A DNA stretch of 64,000 nt from Flammeovirga pectinis (lineage in GTDB: Bacteria; Bacteroidota; Bacteroidia; Cytophagales; Flammeovirgaceae). Below are positions 25,662 through 35,282 of the stretch, in pieces. Position numbers and translations under genes: made by a program. The notes beneath the pieces were generated by a model that ran no database searches, was not told the DNA's origin, and saw nothing but the letters and a program-made list of their open reading frames with translations. Position 1 is the first letter of the stretch. Every line of letters begins with the position of its first letter. The stretch spans positions 2,604,001 through 2,668,000 of the forward strand of contig NZ_CP034562.1 in the NCBI RefSeq assembly GCF_003970675.1. Direction: 5' to 3'.

Positions 25662-27365
25662 TTATTTTTTGATAAAGATAAAATCTCCACCCTCATCACC
25701 AGTCTGGTTTATTACTCCAAACTGCGGAACATTTTCGCTATTATTCATTACAGCTACTCTAAAACTATCAAATAAAGCTCTTGCACTTATATAGGGATCT
25801 TTATTCTCTAATAGTCTCTTTTGAAGGTATTTTACAAAAATACTTTCATCTGGAACCTCTTTTAATGTTCCACTTGTCATTGCTTTTCTAGAAGGAAGCT
25901 TTTCGAGTGCTTTTGTCGATTTATCAGCTTCCGAAAACGTTACTGCTCTAGTTTTAAATATTGAACCCGAAAAGCAAGCATCAGAAACTAATAAAACATG
26001 CTTAGCTCTAAAAGAAGCTATGTATTCTTTAATTGTCGAATTCCTTACCCAATTCGCAGTATTTTTTGCTTTTGCATCAGAAGGTAACCAATACCCTGCC
26101 TTGCGTTTGGTATCCCAATGCCCATGCCCTGCGTAGAAAATCAAAATATGATCATTCTCTTTAGAGACTTCCATTACATTATCAAAAGTTTCTATAAGCT
26201 GTTCTCTAGTTGGACTCAGTAAAAAGGAAACATTCTCTTCTGGAAAAGAATAATGCTGTGTAAGAATCTCTTTAAATGATGCTGCATCTTTTACAGGGTT
26301 ATCCAAAGTATTAATTTTTGGATCTTGGTATTCGCTCACTCCAATTATAATTGCTCTATAAACTGGTCTTGGTTCATATTGCTTTATATCAAAACCTAAA
26401 TCAGAAAAGCTTGATGAAGATGTAGGTTTTGTTGTAGGAGTTGCTTCGTTATTATCTGTGGTTTCTTTTTTCGCCTCCTGATCTCCACTTCTTGTCAAAC
26501 CTTCTTTTGTTACAGGTTCTTTCTTATCAGAAGAATAAATTGATACAGGTAGGACTTTTGATAACGATATTGAGTTTAATGTTCCATTCTTTGAGAAATA
26601 CGCCTTAGAAGCTACTGCATCTATACATGGAGAATGATTACTTTCATCTTGATTTAAAGAAACGATTGATTCAGGATCAGACCAACTACCATCTGATTGC
26701 TTTTGTACAAGCATAACATCATAATCAAATGTATCTTCATTTATTCTTGATGAAAACAATAAAGTCTTCCCATCAGGAAGTATTCTTGGTTCTTTTTCAC
26801 TATATAAATTGATAGGTTCCTCAAGACGTTTTGGCTCGCCCCACATATCCTTATCCGTCAATTCACTGTAATAAATTGCATACTTTAAGTCTGTTGGATC
26901 AGATGCGTCTTCTAATCTTGTAAAATAAAGTCCTTTACCATCTTTTGTTAGTGATGGAAACAATTCATAACCTGCAGAGTTTACAGCACCTTTTAAAGGT
27001 TCAGGTTTCCCTAACCTTCTGCCCCATCTTCTCATTCTATATAAGTCGCTCCCTTTATCGCCTTTTTTAGCTGAAAAATAAATCCAACGTCCATCATAAC
27101 TAATCATTGGCCCTGTTGGATAAGGCATATTTGGAGGTAAAACTAAAGTTGTCGGAGGCATAAATTTACCATCAATTTTATTTGATAATAGAAATTCGAA
27201 ACCTTCCTTTTTTTCTCTCGCAAACAACAATGTTTCACCATCAGAAGTAATACTAGGGAAACGTTCATCTCCATCTAAATTAAAGTCTTCTGGAAATGAT
27301 GTTTGGCTAAATACATTACTACTAATAAATAATAGTAAAAAAATTAAATTTTGACGTCTATTCAC
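25662..27365 (-). CDS. Secreted PD40 beta-propeller / caspase-like (C14) fusion
   Basis: 567 residues from a GTG at 27365, which gives a clean signal peptide (NRRQNLIFLLLFISSNVFSQ); a GTG at 27407 would add 14 residues and overlap the promoter of the opposite gene. Residues about 30-270 are PD40/WD40-like repeats (FPSITSDGETLLFAR, GPMISYDGRWIYFSA, FPSLTKDGKGLYFTR, EPRILPDGKTLLFSS). A Ser/Thr/Lys/Glu linker follows, then a peptidase C14 domain: YRAIIIGVSEY, catalytic His about 414 (FYAGHGHWD) and Cys about 464 (VSDACFSGS). Both catalytic residues are intact. It would act outside the cytoplasm, with the propeller likely binding a ligand or partner; the target is unknown. Confidence 0.85.
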   Translation of the reverse strand: MNRRQNLIFLLLFISSNVFSQTSFPEDFNLDGDERFPSITSDGETLLFAREKKEGFEFLLSNKIDGKFMPPTTLVLPPNMPYPTGPMISYDGRWIYFSAKKGDKGSDLYRMRRWGRRLGKPEPLKGAVNSAGYELFPSLTKDGKGLYFTRLEDASDPTDLKYAIYYSELTDKDMWGEPKRLEEPINLYSEKEPRILPDGKTLLFSSRINEDTFDYDVMLVQKQSDGSWSDPESIVSLNQDESNHSPCIDAVASKAYFSKNGTLNSISLSKVLPVSIYSSDKKEPVTKEGLTRSGDQEAKKETTDNNEATPTTKPTSSSSFSDLGFDIKQYEPRPVYRAIIIGVSEYQDPKINTLDNPVKDAASFKEILTQHYSFPEENVSFLLSPTREQLIETFDNVMEVSKENDHILIFYAGHGHWDTKRKAGYWLPSDAKAKNTANWVRNSTIKEYIASFRAKHVLLVSDACFSGSIFKTRAVTFSEADKSTKALEKLPSRKAMTSGTLKEVPDESIFVKYLQKRLLENKDPYISARALFDSFRVAVMNNSENVPQFGVINQTGDEGGDFIFIKK

Positions 27366-27396
27366 AGTCGAATTTTTAAAGCGATTTATTAATCTG

Positions 27397-27404
27397 TATC
27401 TTTG
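27397..27404 (+). promoter_or_regulatory. Candidate -7 box for the VC0807-like gene
   Basis: TATCTTTG fits TAnnTTTG 48 bases before the ATG at 27452. It lies inside the longest reading of the opposite PD40-caspase frame, which supports the shorter start for that gene. Confidence 0.42.
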
Positions 27405-27451
27405 CACGTTATTTTTTTAAAGAAGTAAATACAAACTTCATACCTCAAAAG

Positions 27452-28186
27452 ATGCAAAATAAAACACAGAAAAAGAAAGAGTCTCCAATATTGAGTCTAT
27501 TACTAAATATTGTGATACCGACAGTGGTACTTTCTAAACTTAGTGATCCTGAATATTTAGGAGACGTTAATGCCGTTGTTATTGGCCTTGCGTTCCCATT
27601 AGGGTTTGGTATTTATGAATTCTTCCAAAAGAAAGAAGTAAGTATTATTGCTGTTCTTGGCTTTATCAACGTTTTGCTAACTGGAGGTATAAAATTATTG
27701 CATCTACCTGCAGATTTAATTGCCATTAAAGAAGCTGCAATTCCTGGTCTTATCGGTGTAATAGTTTTAATCTCTACTTTTACTAAATATCCTCTTGTAG
27801 AAAAGTTATTATATAACGACAATCTACTTGATGTTAAAAAAATAGGTGCTCAATTAAAGTTTAGACAGACTACAGATTTATTTGCCAAACGTTTAAGAAA
27901 TACTTCTTTTATGCTTGCTGGATCTTTCTTTTTATCTTCTGGACTAAACTATATGCTTGCTAAAATACTTGTTAAAAGTGATTCTAGCACAGTGGAGTTT
28001 ACTAAAGAACTAGGCCAAATGAATGCTTGGAGTTGGCTAGTAATTGCTCTTCCATCTACTATTGTGATGATGGGTGCTTTAATGTACCTAATAAAAGGCG
28101 TTAAAGAGTATACTGGTTTCGAAATGCAAGAAGTATTAATTGGTTTCGAAGAAGAGGAAAAAAAGAAGGAAAAAGAAGATAAATAA
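27452..28186 (+). CDS. Multi-pass membrane protein, VC0807-like
   Basis: 244 residues with about six membrane helices and charged ends (KTQKKKESP at the start, EEEEKKKEKEDK at the end). The PTVVLSKLSDPEYLG start and the later IGAQLKFRQTTDLFAKRL loop fit the VC0807-family membrane proteins of unknown function. It precedes sua5 by five bases and is almost certainly co-transcribed with it. Confidence 0.65.
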   Translation: MQNKTQKKKESPILSLLLNIVIPTVVLSKLSDPEYLGDVNAVVIGLAFPLGFGIYEFFQKKEVSIIAVLGFINVLLTGGIKLLHLPADLIAIKEAAIPGLIGVIVLISTFTKYPLVEKLLYNDNLLDVKKIGAQLKFRQTTDLFAKRLRNTSFMLAGSFFLSSGLNYMLAKILVKSDSSTVEFTKELGQMNAWSWLVIALPSTIVMMGALMYLIKGVKEYTGFEMQEVLIGFEEEEKKKEKEDK

Positions 28187-28191
28187 ATATC

Positions 28192-29151
28192 ATGGCTATA
28201 ATTAATTCATCTGTAACTGAAGCTAAAAAAGTTTTAGATAATGGCGATTTGATTGGCTTACCTACTGAAACAGTCTATGGTTTAGCCGGCAATGCCCTAG
28301 ATCCAGAAGCTGTTGCAAATATTTTTAAGGTGAAGGCTAGACCTAGTTTTGACCCCCTTATTATACATAGTTCTTCTTTAGAACGGTTATCTCCATATAT
28401 TAAAGATTTACCTGATGCTGCTAAAAAACTTGCAGACGCTTTTTGGCCAGGTTCTATAACAATGGTTTTACCTCGTTCAGAAAAAATCCACGATCTAATT
28501 ACAAGTGGATTAGATACTGTTGCTGTTCGTGTTCCAAAACACGATTTAACCTTATCGCTATTAGAACAATTAGATTATCCTGTTGCGGCACCAAGTGCTA
28601 ATCCTTTTGGATATATTAGCCCAACATCTGCTCAACATGTGCAAGATGGATTAGGCAATAAGATACCTTTCATTTTAGATGGAGGTGCTTGTGAAGTTGG
28701 CGTGGAATCTACAATTATTGGTTTTCCAGAAGGCATTCCTACCATTTATAGGAAAGGAGGAATTGCGGTCGAAGATATCGAAACTGTCATTGGAAAGGTA
28801 AATGTAAATGCTCAATCTTCTTCACAACCTAAAGCACCTGGAATGTTGCACAGGCACTATGCTCCAAATTCAACATTACTATTAGGGAATATTGGTGATT
28901 TGATTGAAAAATATAAAGGGAAGAACGTTGTTACTTTATCATTAAAAGATACTTATACTACGCTTCCATTAGATAAACAATGTATTCTATCCAAATCAGG
29001 TGATTTATCTGAGGCGGCTAGGAATTTATTTAAGACACTACGAGCTATTGATAAGCTCAATCCAGAGTTCATTTTAGGAGAATGGATGCCCGAAGAGGGA
29101 CTTGGAAGAGCAATGAATGATAGAATTAAAAGAGCAGCATCCTTAGGATAG
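28192..29151 (+). CDS. L-threonylcarbamoyladenylate synthase (Sua5 type)
   Basis: 319 residues, the two-domain Sua5 form rather than the short TsaC. The YrdC domain (1-190) has GLPTETVYGLAGNA, KARPSFDPLIIH, VAAPSANPFGYISPT and VESTIIGF, which bind ATP, threonine and bicarbonate; the C-terminal Sua5 domain (about 210-319) starts after APGMLHRHYAP. It makes the intermediate for tRNA t6A37. The stop overlaps the stop of the opposite histidine-kinase gene by 9 bases, inside a hairpin. Confidence 0.94.
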   Translation: MAIINSSVTEAKKVLDNGDLIGLPTETVYGLAGNALDPEAVANIFKVKARPSFDPLIIHSSSLERLSPYIKDLPDAAKKLADAFWPGSITMVLPRSEKIHDLITSGLDTVAVRVPKHDLTLSLLEQLDYPVAAPSANPFGYISPTSAQHVQDGLGNKIPFILDGGACEVGVESTIIGFPEGIPTIYRKGGIAVEDIETVIGKVNVNAQSSSQPKAPGMLHRHYAPNSTLLLGNIGDLIEKYKGKNVVTLSLKDTYTTLPLDKQCILSKSGDLSEAARNLFKTLRAIDKLNPEFILGEWMPEEGLGRAMNDRIKRAASLG

Positions 29152-29158
29152 CTGCTCT
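29131..29158. terminator. Hairpin spanning two convergent stop codons
   Basis: AGAGCAGC-ATCC and GGAT-A-GCTGCTCT pair around a TTA loop, so both stop codons lie in the upper stem and loop. Short T-rich tails follow on each strand. It probably terminates both sua5 and the kinase. Confidence 0.6.
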
Positions 29159-30999
29159 TCTACTTTTAGATCTATTTTATGTTGAGCTACCTTATAAGTA
29201 TCAAATAAAATAGCACATCTTGTACCTATATTGGGTTGACTATTTATAAATAGCTCTCCTTTATTTCTTCTTACAAAATCTTGTACTAAGATCATTCCTA
29301 ATCCAACTCCTTTTTCTCTAGCTGTTCCTTTTTTAGAAAATTGAACAGAAGTGTCTAATAATTTTTTGAGCTCTTTTTCAGTCATCCCATTTCCATTATC
29401 GGTAACGGAAATCTCCACTTTATCTTCAAAATTTGATGTTGCTATTGTAATCACACCTTTACCATTTGCCGATGTAAATTTAATTGCATTTGATATGATG
29501 TTACGTAGAACACAATCTAAACTATTCTGATCTGCTAAAATTGCTTTATCATGGTTTATCTCTGCATTTAGTACAATAGATTTTTCTTTTGCTACAGGAC
29601 GGAGTAAATCTACATTTCTATTGATTATAGTCCCTACATCAGTTTTTACAATATCAAAATTTAATGCTTGAGATTCTGATCTAGACCAAGCCAAGAGATT
29701 TTCCATTAATCCCATTAAGTTCTTCATAGAACCGTGCATTTCCTTTGCTAAAATCTGAATTTCTTCAGGAGAAAAAGCATTAGACCTTTCCATTAAGAGC
29801 TTCAAAAACCCTAACTGAGTATTTATTGGTCCTTTTAAATCATGTGATATAATTGAAAAGAATTGGTCTTTTACTCTATTTGTCTCCATCAATTTCTTTT
29901 TAGAGTTCTTGAGTTTTCGATTGCCCTGCTCTAACTCTGCAAATTGATTTTGAATCATCTCGTACATTTCCTGAAAGGATGACGCTAAAGCTGCTACTTC
30001 TCTAGTTGGCTTGTTCAATTTCTTAAAATCTACTTCACCACCGCTCATAACATACCCACTTTCAATAATTTTACGAGTTCTATCTTGCAAAACTGTTATT
30101 GGGTTAGATACTCTAGATGCAGTATAATAACCAACAACAACTGTAAATAAAACTGCCACTAAAGAAACAAGTAAATAGGAGAATTTAATTTTCCACATTA
30201 ATGTAAGAAAACGTTTAGAAACATCTGTGCTTAAAGAATCGAACTCAGATTCTACATAAGAAGCTGTGTTATTTAATTTCCCTTTTAAACCTTCTCTGTT
30301 ATTGTTACCAATTTTATAATGAATTAAAACAATCTCATTATAAGCACCCAAGTATTCTTCAACTGCTTTAGAGAAATGCTTTAATTTCTTATCTTTTTCG
30401 AGCTCATATTGTAGCTGACCCGCAGAACGGTTGATTGATAAAACATAGGATGTTTTAGGATCTAATAGATACTTCATGCCGTTTAATTGCATTTCATCAT
30501 ATAGCCTCACATAATTCATTTTAGGCAGATCACTCAAAATTTTGGCATTGTTATACATAGAGCCGTACAACCCTGTAGAATCCGAACCTAATGATTTTTT
30601 TGCTATTATTAGTTCATGAACTTGTCTATTGTATTGATCTATTAAACTATCAATAAAAAATAAATTACTTTCTAATCCCCATTCATTTACCTGTTCATGG
30701 TTAAGTAATTTATCGATAGATACAGACACTAACGCCACTCTATTCTCTCTACTATTCACAAACTCTTCAAGAGATTCTTCGGTGATATAATTAACCGATA
30801 AATCCGTTACAATATCACTTGCATCTTGCTTTATTAAATCAAGTACGCTTACTTCTAAGTGCATCAACCAAGCTTTCACCTGATCCAATTCTTCACTTCT
30901 ATGAATGTATTTGTAAGTTATAAATGAGATACAACTAAATAACACTGAGAAAGAAATAAACACAGTAAGTATGCGCCCTCTTAAGCTGCCATAATTCAT
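29143..30999 (-). CDS. Membrane sensor histidine kinase
   Basis: 618 residues from the ATG at 30999; a TTG at 31038 would add 13 residues and overlap a -7 box. Order: N-terminal membrane helix, a periplasmic helical sensor (about 40-270), a second helix, HAMP (SNPITVLQDRTRKI), a coiled coil, HisKA (FFSIISHDLKGPIN) and HATPase_c with N-box NIISNAIKFT, G1 DNGNGM and G2 GVGLGM. All kinase motifs are intact. No response regulator lies beside it; the SpoIIE-like gene 68 bases upstream is the likely functional partner. Confidence 0.93.
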   Translation of the reverse strand: MNYGSLRGRILTVFISFSVLFSCISFITYKYIHRSEELDQVKAWLMHLEVSVLDLIKQDASDIVTDLSVNYITEESLEEFVNSRENRVALVSVSIDKLLNHEQVNEWGLESNLFFIDSLIDQYNRQVHELIIAKKSLGSDSTGLYGSMYNNAKILSDLPKMNYVRLYDEMQLNGMKYLLDPKTSYVLSINRSAGQLQYELEKDKKLKHFSKAVEEYLGAYNEIVLIHYKIGNNNREGLKGKLNNTASYVESEFDSLSTDVSKRFLTLMWKIKFSYLLVSLVAVLFTVVVGYYTASRVSNPITVLQDRTRKIIESGYVMSGGEVDFKKLNKPTREVAALASSFQEMYEMIQNQFAELEQGNRKLKNSKKKLMETNRVKDQFFSIISHDLKGPINTQLGFLKLLMERSNAFSPEEIQILAKEMHGSMKNLMGLMENLLAWSRSESQALNFDIVKTDVGTIINRNVDLLRPVAKEKSIVLNAEINHDKAILADQNSLDCVLRNIISNAIKFTSANGKGVITIATSNFEDKVEISVTDNGNGMTEKELKKLLDTSVQFSKKGTAREKGVGLGMILVQDFVRRNKGELFINSQPNIGTRCAILFDTYKVAQHKIDLKVEEQLS

Positions 31000-31035
31000 A
31001 ACACAATAGTTAGTTCGATATAATTTGCTATTTAT

Positions 31036-31043
31036 CAAAAATA
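31036..31043 (-). promoter_or_regulatory. Candidate -7 box for the histidine kinase gene
   Basis: Minus-strand TATTTTTG fits TAnnTTTG 37 bases before the ATG at 30999. If real, the kinase can be transcribed apart from the SpoIIE-like gene. Confidence 0.35.
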
Positions 31044-31067
31044 GTCTTTTTCTATTGTTTTAAAAAC

Positions 31068-33143
31068 TTAGATGAGTTTTAAGCCTAAAATAGATGCATC
31101 ATCTTGCTGATTTTCATCTCCTTTCCATTCAATAAACGTCTTTTGTACGTAATCTTTTTGATTATCTATAGCTTCTGATTGAATATCGATTAGAAGCTCT
31201 TTTAAACGAAACTGACCAAATGGAATATTTTCTCTATTTGTTTGATTTATATAACCATCGCTAAACATATAAAGATTACAATTCTTTACTCTATTTATAG
31301 GCAAATAATGATTTTCAAATTTTAATTGATGCTCTCCATTAACTCCTCCTATTCCGATATTGTCCCCTTTAATTTCATCTAAAACAGTATCCCTATAGAT
31401 AAAAATTGATTGATTTGCTGAAGAAAATTCAATCATTTGTCTTTGTCGGTCATAAACACAGACTGCAAGATTTACAGGATAATCAAATACAAATTCATCA
31501 TGTTTTAGCATATCTAATATCTGACGATTTAATGTTTCAAGAATTCTATCTGGAGAAGATATCTTCTTAACATTAACAACATCATTAATCAGAGAATTAA
31601 TTACCATACGGTATAATGCTGCATCTGTATTGTGTTTATTTGTATCTCCTAAAAAGAAAAACAAGCGACTGTCTCTTTCAAATGATAAGATAAAATCACT
31701 AGAAATATCACTTTTAAGGCTCGACATGTGAAAGAAATTTTCTACTGATGAAGAAAAAACACTCGCGTCAAATAGCTTCACTTTCAAGACTCTTTTAATA
31801 GATTTTATTGTATTTTCTACTCTTTGATTTACCTCATTATTTACTACTTCTAAGGCATTTACATCGCGAACTAAACCTTTTGTTCTATCAAGCTCTTGAT
31901 CTAGCAAATCCATTTTTCTTACTAATTTCTTTTCAGACTTCTCTAGTTTTTCTTTAACCTTTACTCCTTTTTCATGTTGTCCTTTTACTAGAGAACTTAT
32001 GCTTTCTAATTTTGCAAGCATTTCTTCAGTAATACCAGTGTTTTCATAATCAGAAGCAATAAACACTTTCGGACGCTCTTCTAAATCTTCTAAAGCTTTT
32101 CTTAATGCGTAAATTGGTTTTGCTAATCTTCTTCCACCTTGAACTACCGCAATTATAAAAAATAGCCCAATAATAATTAAAAGGATATTTATGTAAATCC
32201 TAACATTAGACCAACCGGCAATTGCTTGAGTCTTTTCATACTCAACCACTAAATTCCAATTCAAGCCATCTTTTCTAATCGGTTGAATCATTGCTAAAGA
32301 CCTCACACCATTAACCGAAGCCACATCAATTACGCCTCTATTAAACTGGTCAAGTTCATCTATAATGCGTTTATCAACTCTTTGAATACCAATGATAGTA
32401 TTTAGTTTCTTAGCTCTTTCTAATTCTGCTTTAGAATAACCCTGTTGAGAAAGTCTTAGTAAAACCGCTGATGGATTTAATTCAAATTGCTTAGAATTAC
32501 TTCTTAATTTCCCATCTGAACCCACAAAAAGCACATCAGTACTTTGTTCTAAATTTGCATCAATAAATCTACTTAGTTCCCATTTTCTTGGATCGAAAAC
32601 ATAAGCAATCACTTTATCTGAATTTTCAATTTTAGATAAAAGAAAAATTCTTGGTGCATTATCACTTAAAGGATAAGCATAAATATCACCCCAAAACACC
32701 TCTTTTTTATCGTTTGTAATATTTTTAATTAATGCTGATAACTTAAAAGATTCAAAAGCTTTATCATTCAAATTCAAACCAATTTCTTGTCCTTTTTTGA
32801 AAGAATTAGTTATTGTTTGCTGTTTACTGTCAATGATTAATATGTCATCTGCTCTTGTAATTTCTTTCGCTATTTTAAGTTGCTTATCAATATTTTTTGC
32901 TACTTCTGACTTTCCAAGATCAATAAATAATCCTGACAGTTCTTTTACATCTTTACGTTTACTTTCTAGTTTTTTATCTGCAAAACTAGAAACAGTTAAT
33001 GTAATTTGCTTCAAATATTGATCAATTGATTTCTTCTCGAACCTAGTAATTATACTATTAATCCCTGCCACTAAAACTATTAGTGCTATGATTACAATAG
33101 TAAAAAAATAAGAAAATATACTCGACTGTATCTTTCTAAACAT
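31068..33143 (-). CDS. SpoIIE/PP2C-like membrane protein with Cache-type sensor
   Basis: 691 residues. Membrane helix (about 10-30), an extracytoplasmic Cache-like sensor (about 35-310), second helix, HAMP-like linker, a coiled coil (395-440) and a SpoIIE-type phosphatase-like domain (about 480-691). The later metal motifs are present (YMFSDGYINQT, QQDDASILGLKL), but the first, normally DxTGHGVPGA, reads GDTNKHNTDAAL. Loss of the two glycines may weaken activity. It may dephosphorylate a STAS-type target (one is at 47518) or act as a sensor only. Confidence 0.78.
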   Translation of the reverse strand: MFRKIQSSIFSYFFTIVIIALIVLVAGINSIITRFEKKSIDQYLKQITLTVSSFADKKLESKRKDVKELSGLFIDLGKSEVAKNIDKQLKIAKEITRADDILIIDSKQQTITNSFKKGQEIGLNLNDKAFESFKLSALIKNITNDKKEVFWGDIYAYPLSDNAPRIFLLSKIENSDKVIAYVFDPRKWELSRFIDANLEQSTDVLFVGSDGKLRSNSKQFELNPSAVLLRLSQQGYSKAELERAKKLNTIIGIQRVDKRIIDELDQFNRGVIDVASVNGVRSLAMIQPIRKDGLNWNLVVEYEKTQAIAGWSNVRIYINILLIIIGLFFIIAVVQGGRRLAKPIYALRKALEDLEERPKVFIASDYENTGITEEMLAKLESISSLVKGQHEKGVKVKEKLEKSEKKLVRKMDLLDQELDRTKGLVRDVNALEVVNNEVNQRVENTIKSIKRVLKVKLFDASVFSSSVENFFHMSSLKSDISSDFILSFERDSRLFFFLGDTNKHNTDAALYRMVINSLINDVVNVKKISSPDRILETLNRQILDMLKHDEFVFDYPVNLAVCVYDRQRQMIEFSSANQSIFIYRDTVLDEIKGDNIGIGGVNGEHQLKFENHYLPINRVKNCNLYMFSDGYINQTNRENIPFGQFRLKELLIDIQSEAIDNQKDYVQKTFIEWKGDENQQDDASILGLKLI

Positions 33144-33324
33144 CTTTAATTATATCTATATATTTCTAAAAGCCTATACATAAATTATAGTACTTTCTAT
33201 TAATCTATTTTTTGCTTGTAATATACTAGATTAAGTATCACTTATAAAGCGATAAGTTCTGTATTACATGAATTAATTTACAAAAATACCATTTTCGATT
33301 AAAACACAATAAAGATCAAAAAAA

Positions 33325-33356
33325 AGAACCTGTTAGAAGTACATCTAACAGGTTCT
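33325..33356 (-). terminator. Terminator of pgi
   Basis: AGAACCTGTTAGA pairs with TCTAACAGGTTCT across a 6-base loop and is followed by eight T on the minus strand. Confidence 0.88.
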
Positions 33357-33381
33357 ATTAAGAAAGATTATAGTTTTTCGA

Positions 33382-35028
33382 CTATCTCATCTCTTTATAT
33401 TTATTGATTAGCTGATTCGTAGAAGAATCATGCGCTGTAATCTTATCATTATTTTCCAATTCAGGAAGAATTTTGTTCGCCAATTGCTTACCTAATTCTA
33501 CACCCCATTGGTCAAAACTGAAAATATTCCAAACTAAACCTTGAACAAAAATCTTATGCTCATACATTGCTATTAAAGCTCCTAATGTAAAAGGTGTAAC
33601 TTTTTTCATTAAGATAGAGTTTGTAGGGCGGTTACCTTCAAACACTTTAAATGTTTTTAATTTTTCAATTTCTTCGTCTGATTTACCAGCTGCTTTAAAT
33701 TCTGCAACTACTGTTTCTTCAGATTTACCTGTCATCAATGCCTCTGTTTGTGCAAAGAAATTCGATAACAATTTAGCGTGGTGATCTCCAATTGGGTTCT
33801 GAGATACTGCAGGTGCAATAAAATCTGCAGGAATCATCTTTGTTCCTTGATGAATCAATTGGTAGAATGCGTGTTGTCCGTTAGTACCTGGCTCTCCCCA
33901 AATAATAGGACCTGTTTGGTAATCTACTACATTACCTTCTCTATCTACATTTTTACCATTAGACTCCATATCTCCTTGTTGGAAATAAGCAGCAAAACGA
34001 TGCATATATTGATCGTAAGGTAATAAGGCATGACTTTCAGCACCGAAGAAGTTGTTATACCAAACTCCTAATACTGCTAATAATACAGGAAGGTTTTCTT
34101 CAAAATCAGCTGTTTTAAAATGATTATCCATTGCATGGGCACCTTTTAAAACATCTTGATAGTTATCAAACCCGATACTACAAGCAATAGATAAACCAAT
34201 TGCCGACCATAAAGAATAACGACCACCAACCCAGTCCCAGAAACGGAACATATTTTCTGGAGCAATACCAAATTCACGAACTTTTTCTTCGTTAGTTGAT
34301 AAAGCAACGAAATGCATCATGATATGGTTTTCACTTTTCGCAGCTTCTAAGAACCAATCTCTAGCAGAGTTGGCATTTGTCATAGTTTCTTGCGTTGTGA
34401 AAGTTTTTGATGCAATAATAAACAATGTTGTTTCAGGATTTAATCCTTTTAATGTTTCAGCGATATGCGTACCGTCAACATTAGAAACAAAATGAATATC
34501 TACATTAGTTTTGTAAGGTTTTAAAGCCTCAGTTACCATGTAAGGACCTAAATCAGATCCACCAATACCAATATTAACTACATCTGTGATAGACTTACCA
34601 GTATAACCTTTCCATTCTCCAGAAGTTACTTTTTCAGTAAATTCTTTCATATGACGAAGTACATGGTTCACCTCTATCATCACATCTTCTCCGTCAACTT
34701 TCATTGGCTCGTTAGACTGATTACGAAGTGCTACGTGAAATACTGCTCTATCTTCTGTTTCATTGATATGCTCTCCAGCAAACATACTTTTAATACCTTC
34801 TGCTACACCTGTTTCTTTTGCAAGATCAAGTAGTAACTTAAGAGTATCATCATTGATTATGTTTTTAGAATAATCAACAAAAATATCATTAAATGTAAGT
34901 GAGAATTTATCAGCTCTATCTTTGTCTGTATCAAAAAGGTCCTTCATTTGCACATCTTTCATATCAGCGAAGTGAGCTTCAAGTGCTTTCCATGCAGTTG
35001 TTGATGTAGGATTTACTGTTTTCAACAT
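33382..35028 (-). CDS. pgi: Glucose-6-phosphate isomerase
   Basis: 548 residues, the long eukaryote/E. coli-type PGI that interconverts glucose-6-phosphate and fructose-6-phosphate. Sugar-phosphate isomerase signatures: [47 protein letters not shown] and, at the C-terminus, [21 protein letters not shown]. Isolated gene with a good promoter and terminator. Confidence 0.97.
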   Translation of the reverse strand: MLKTVNPTSTTAWKALEAHFADMKDVQMKDLFDTDKDRADKFSLTFNDIFVDYSKNIINDDTLKLLLDLAKETGVAEGIKSMFAGEHINETEDRAVFHVALRNQSNEPMKVDGEDVMIEVNHVLRHMKEFTEKVTSGEWKGYTGKSITDVVNIGIGGSDLGPYMVTEALKPYKTNVDIHFVSNVDGTHIAETLKGLNPETTLFIIASKTFTTQETMTNANSARDWFLEAAKSENHIMMHFVALSTNEEKVREFGIAPENMFRFWDWVGGRYSLWSAIGLSIACSIGFDNYQDVLKGAHAMDNHFKTADFEENLPVLLAVLGVWYNNFFGAESHALLPYDQYMHRFAAYFQQGDMESNGKNVDREGNVVDYQTGPIIWGEPGTNGQHAFYQLIHQGTKMIPADFIAPAVSQNPIGDHHAKLLSNFFAQTEALMTGKSEETVVAEFKAAGKSDEEIEKLKTFKVFEGNRPTNSILMKKVTPFTLGALIAMYEHKIFVQGLVWNIFSFDQWGVELGKQLANKILPELENNDKITAHDSSTNQLINKYKEMR

Positions 35029-35100
35029 AATATATTGTATTAAGTTTGTTACAAAATTTGTATGTAAGAAAAGTTAGCGTGCAATTTTTCTTACAATGCA

Positions 35101-35130
35101 CAAAATTACAATTTCAAATGAATGTAACAA
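35101..35130 (-). promoter_or_regulatory. Promoter of pgi
   Basis: On the minus strand TTG (35130-35128) and TAATTTTG (35108-35101) are 19 bases apart, matching the Bacteroidota consensus; about 66 bases of leader precede the ATG. Confidence 0.55.
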
Positions 35131-35213
35131 GTTGATTTTACTCACACTTTGATGATTTTTCACATCATTTCATAATGAAATTCCATTTTAAGGCAGAAAA
35201 CGCAACAAATAAA

Positions 35214-35252
35214 ATAGCCATGTCCCTATTTTAAAATAAGAACATGACTATC
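35214..35252 (-). terminator. Terminator of the small outer-membrane protein gene
   Basis: In minus-strand RNA this forms a continuous stem closed by several G-U pairs (ATAGTCATGTTCT with GGGACATGGCTAT around a TATTTT/AAAATA core), followed by TTTTATTTG. On the plus strand those pairs become mismatches, which gives the direction. Confidence 0.6.
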
Positions 35253-35282
35253 AGATCTTTATAATTGTACTTTCTACAGATA

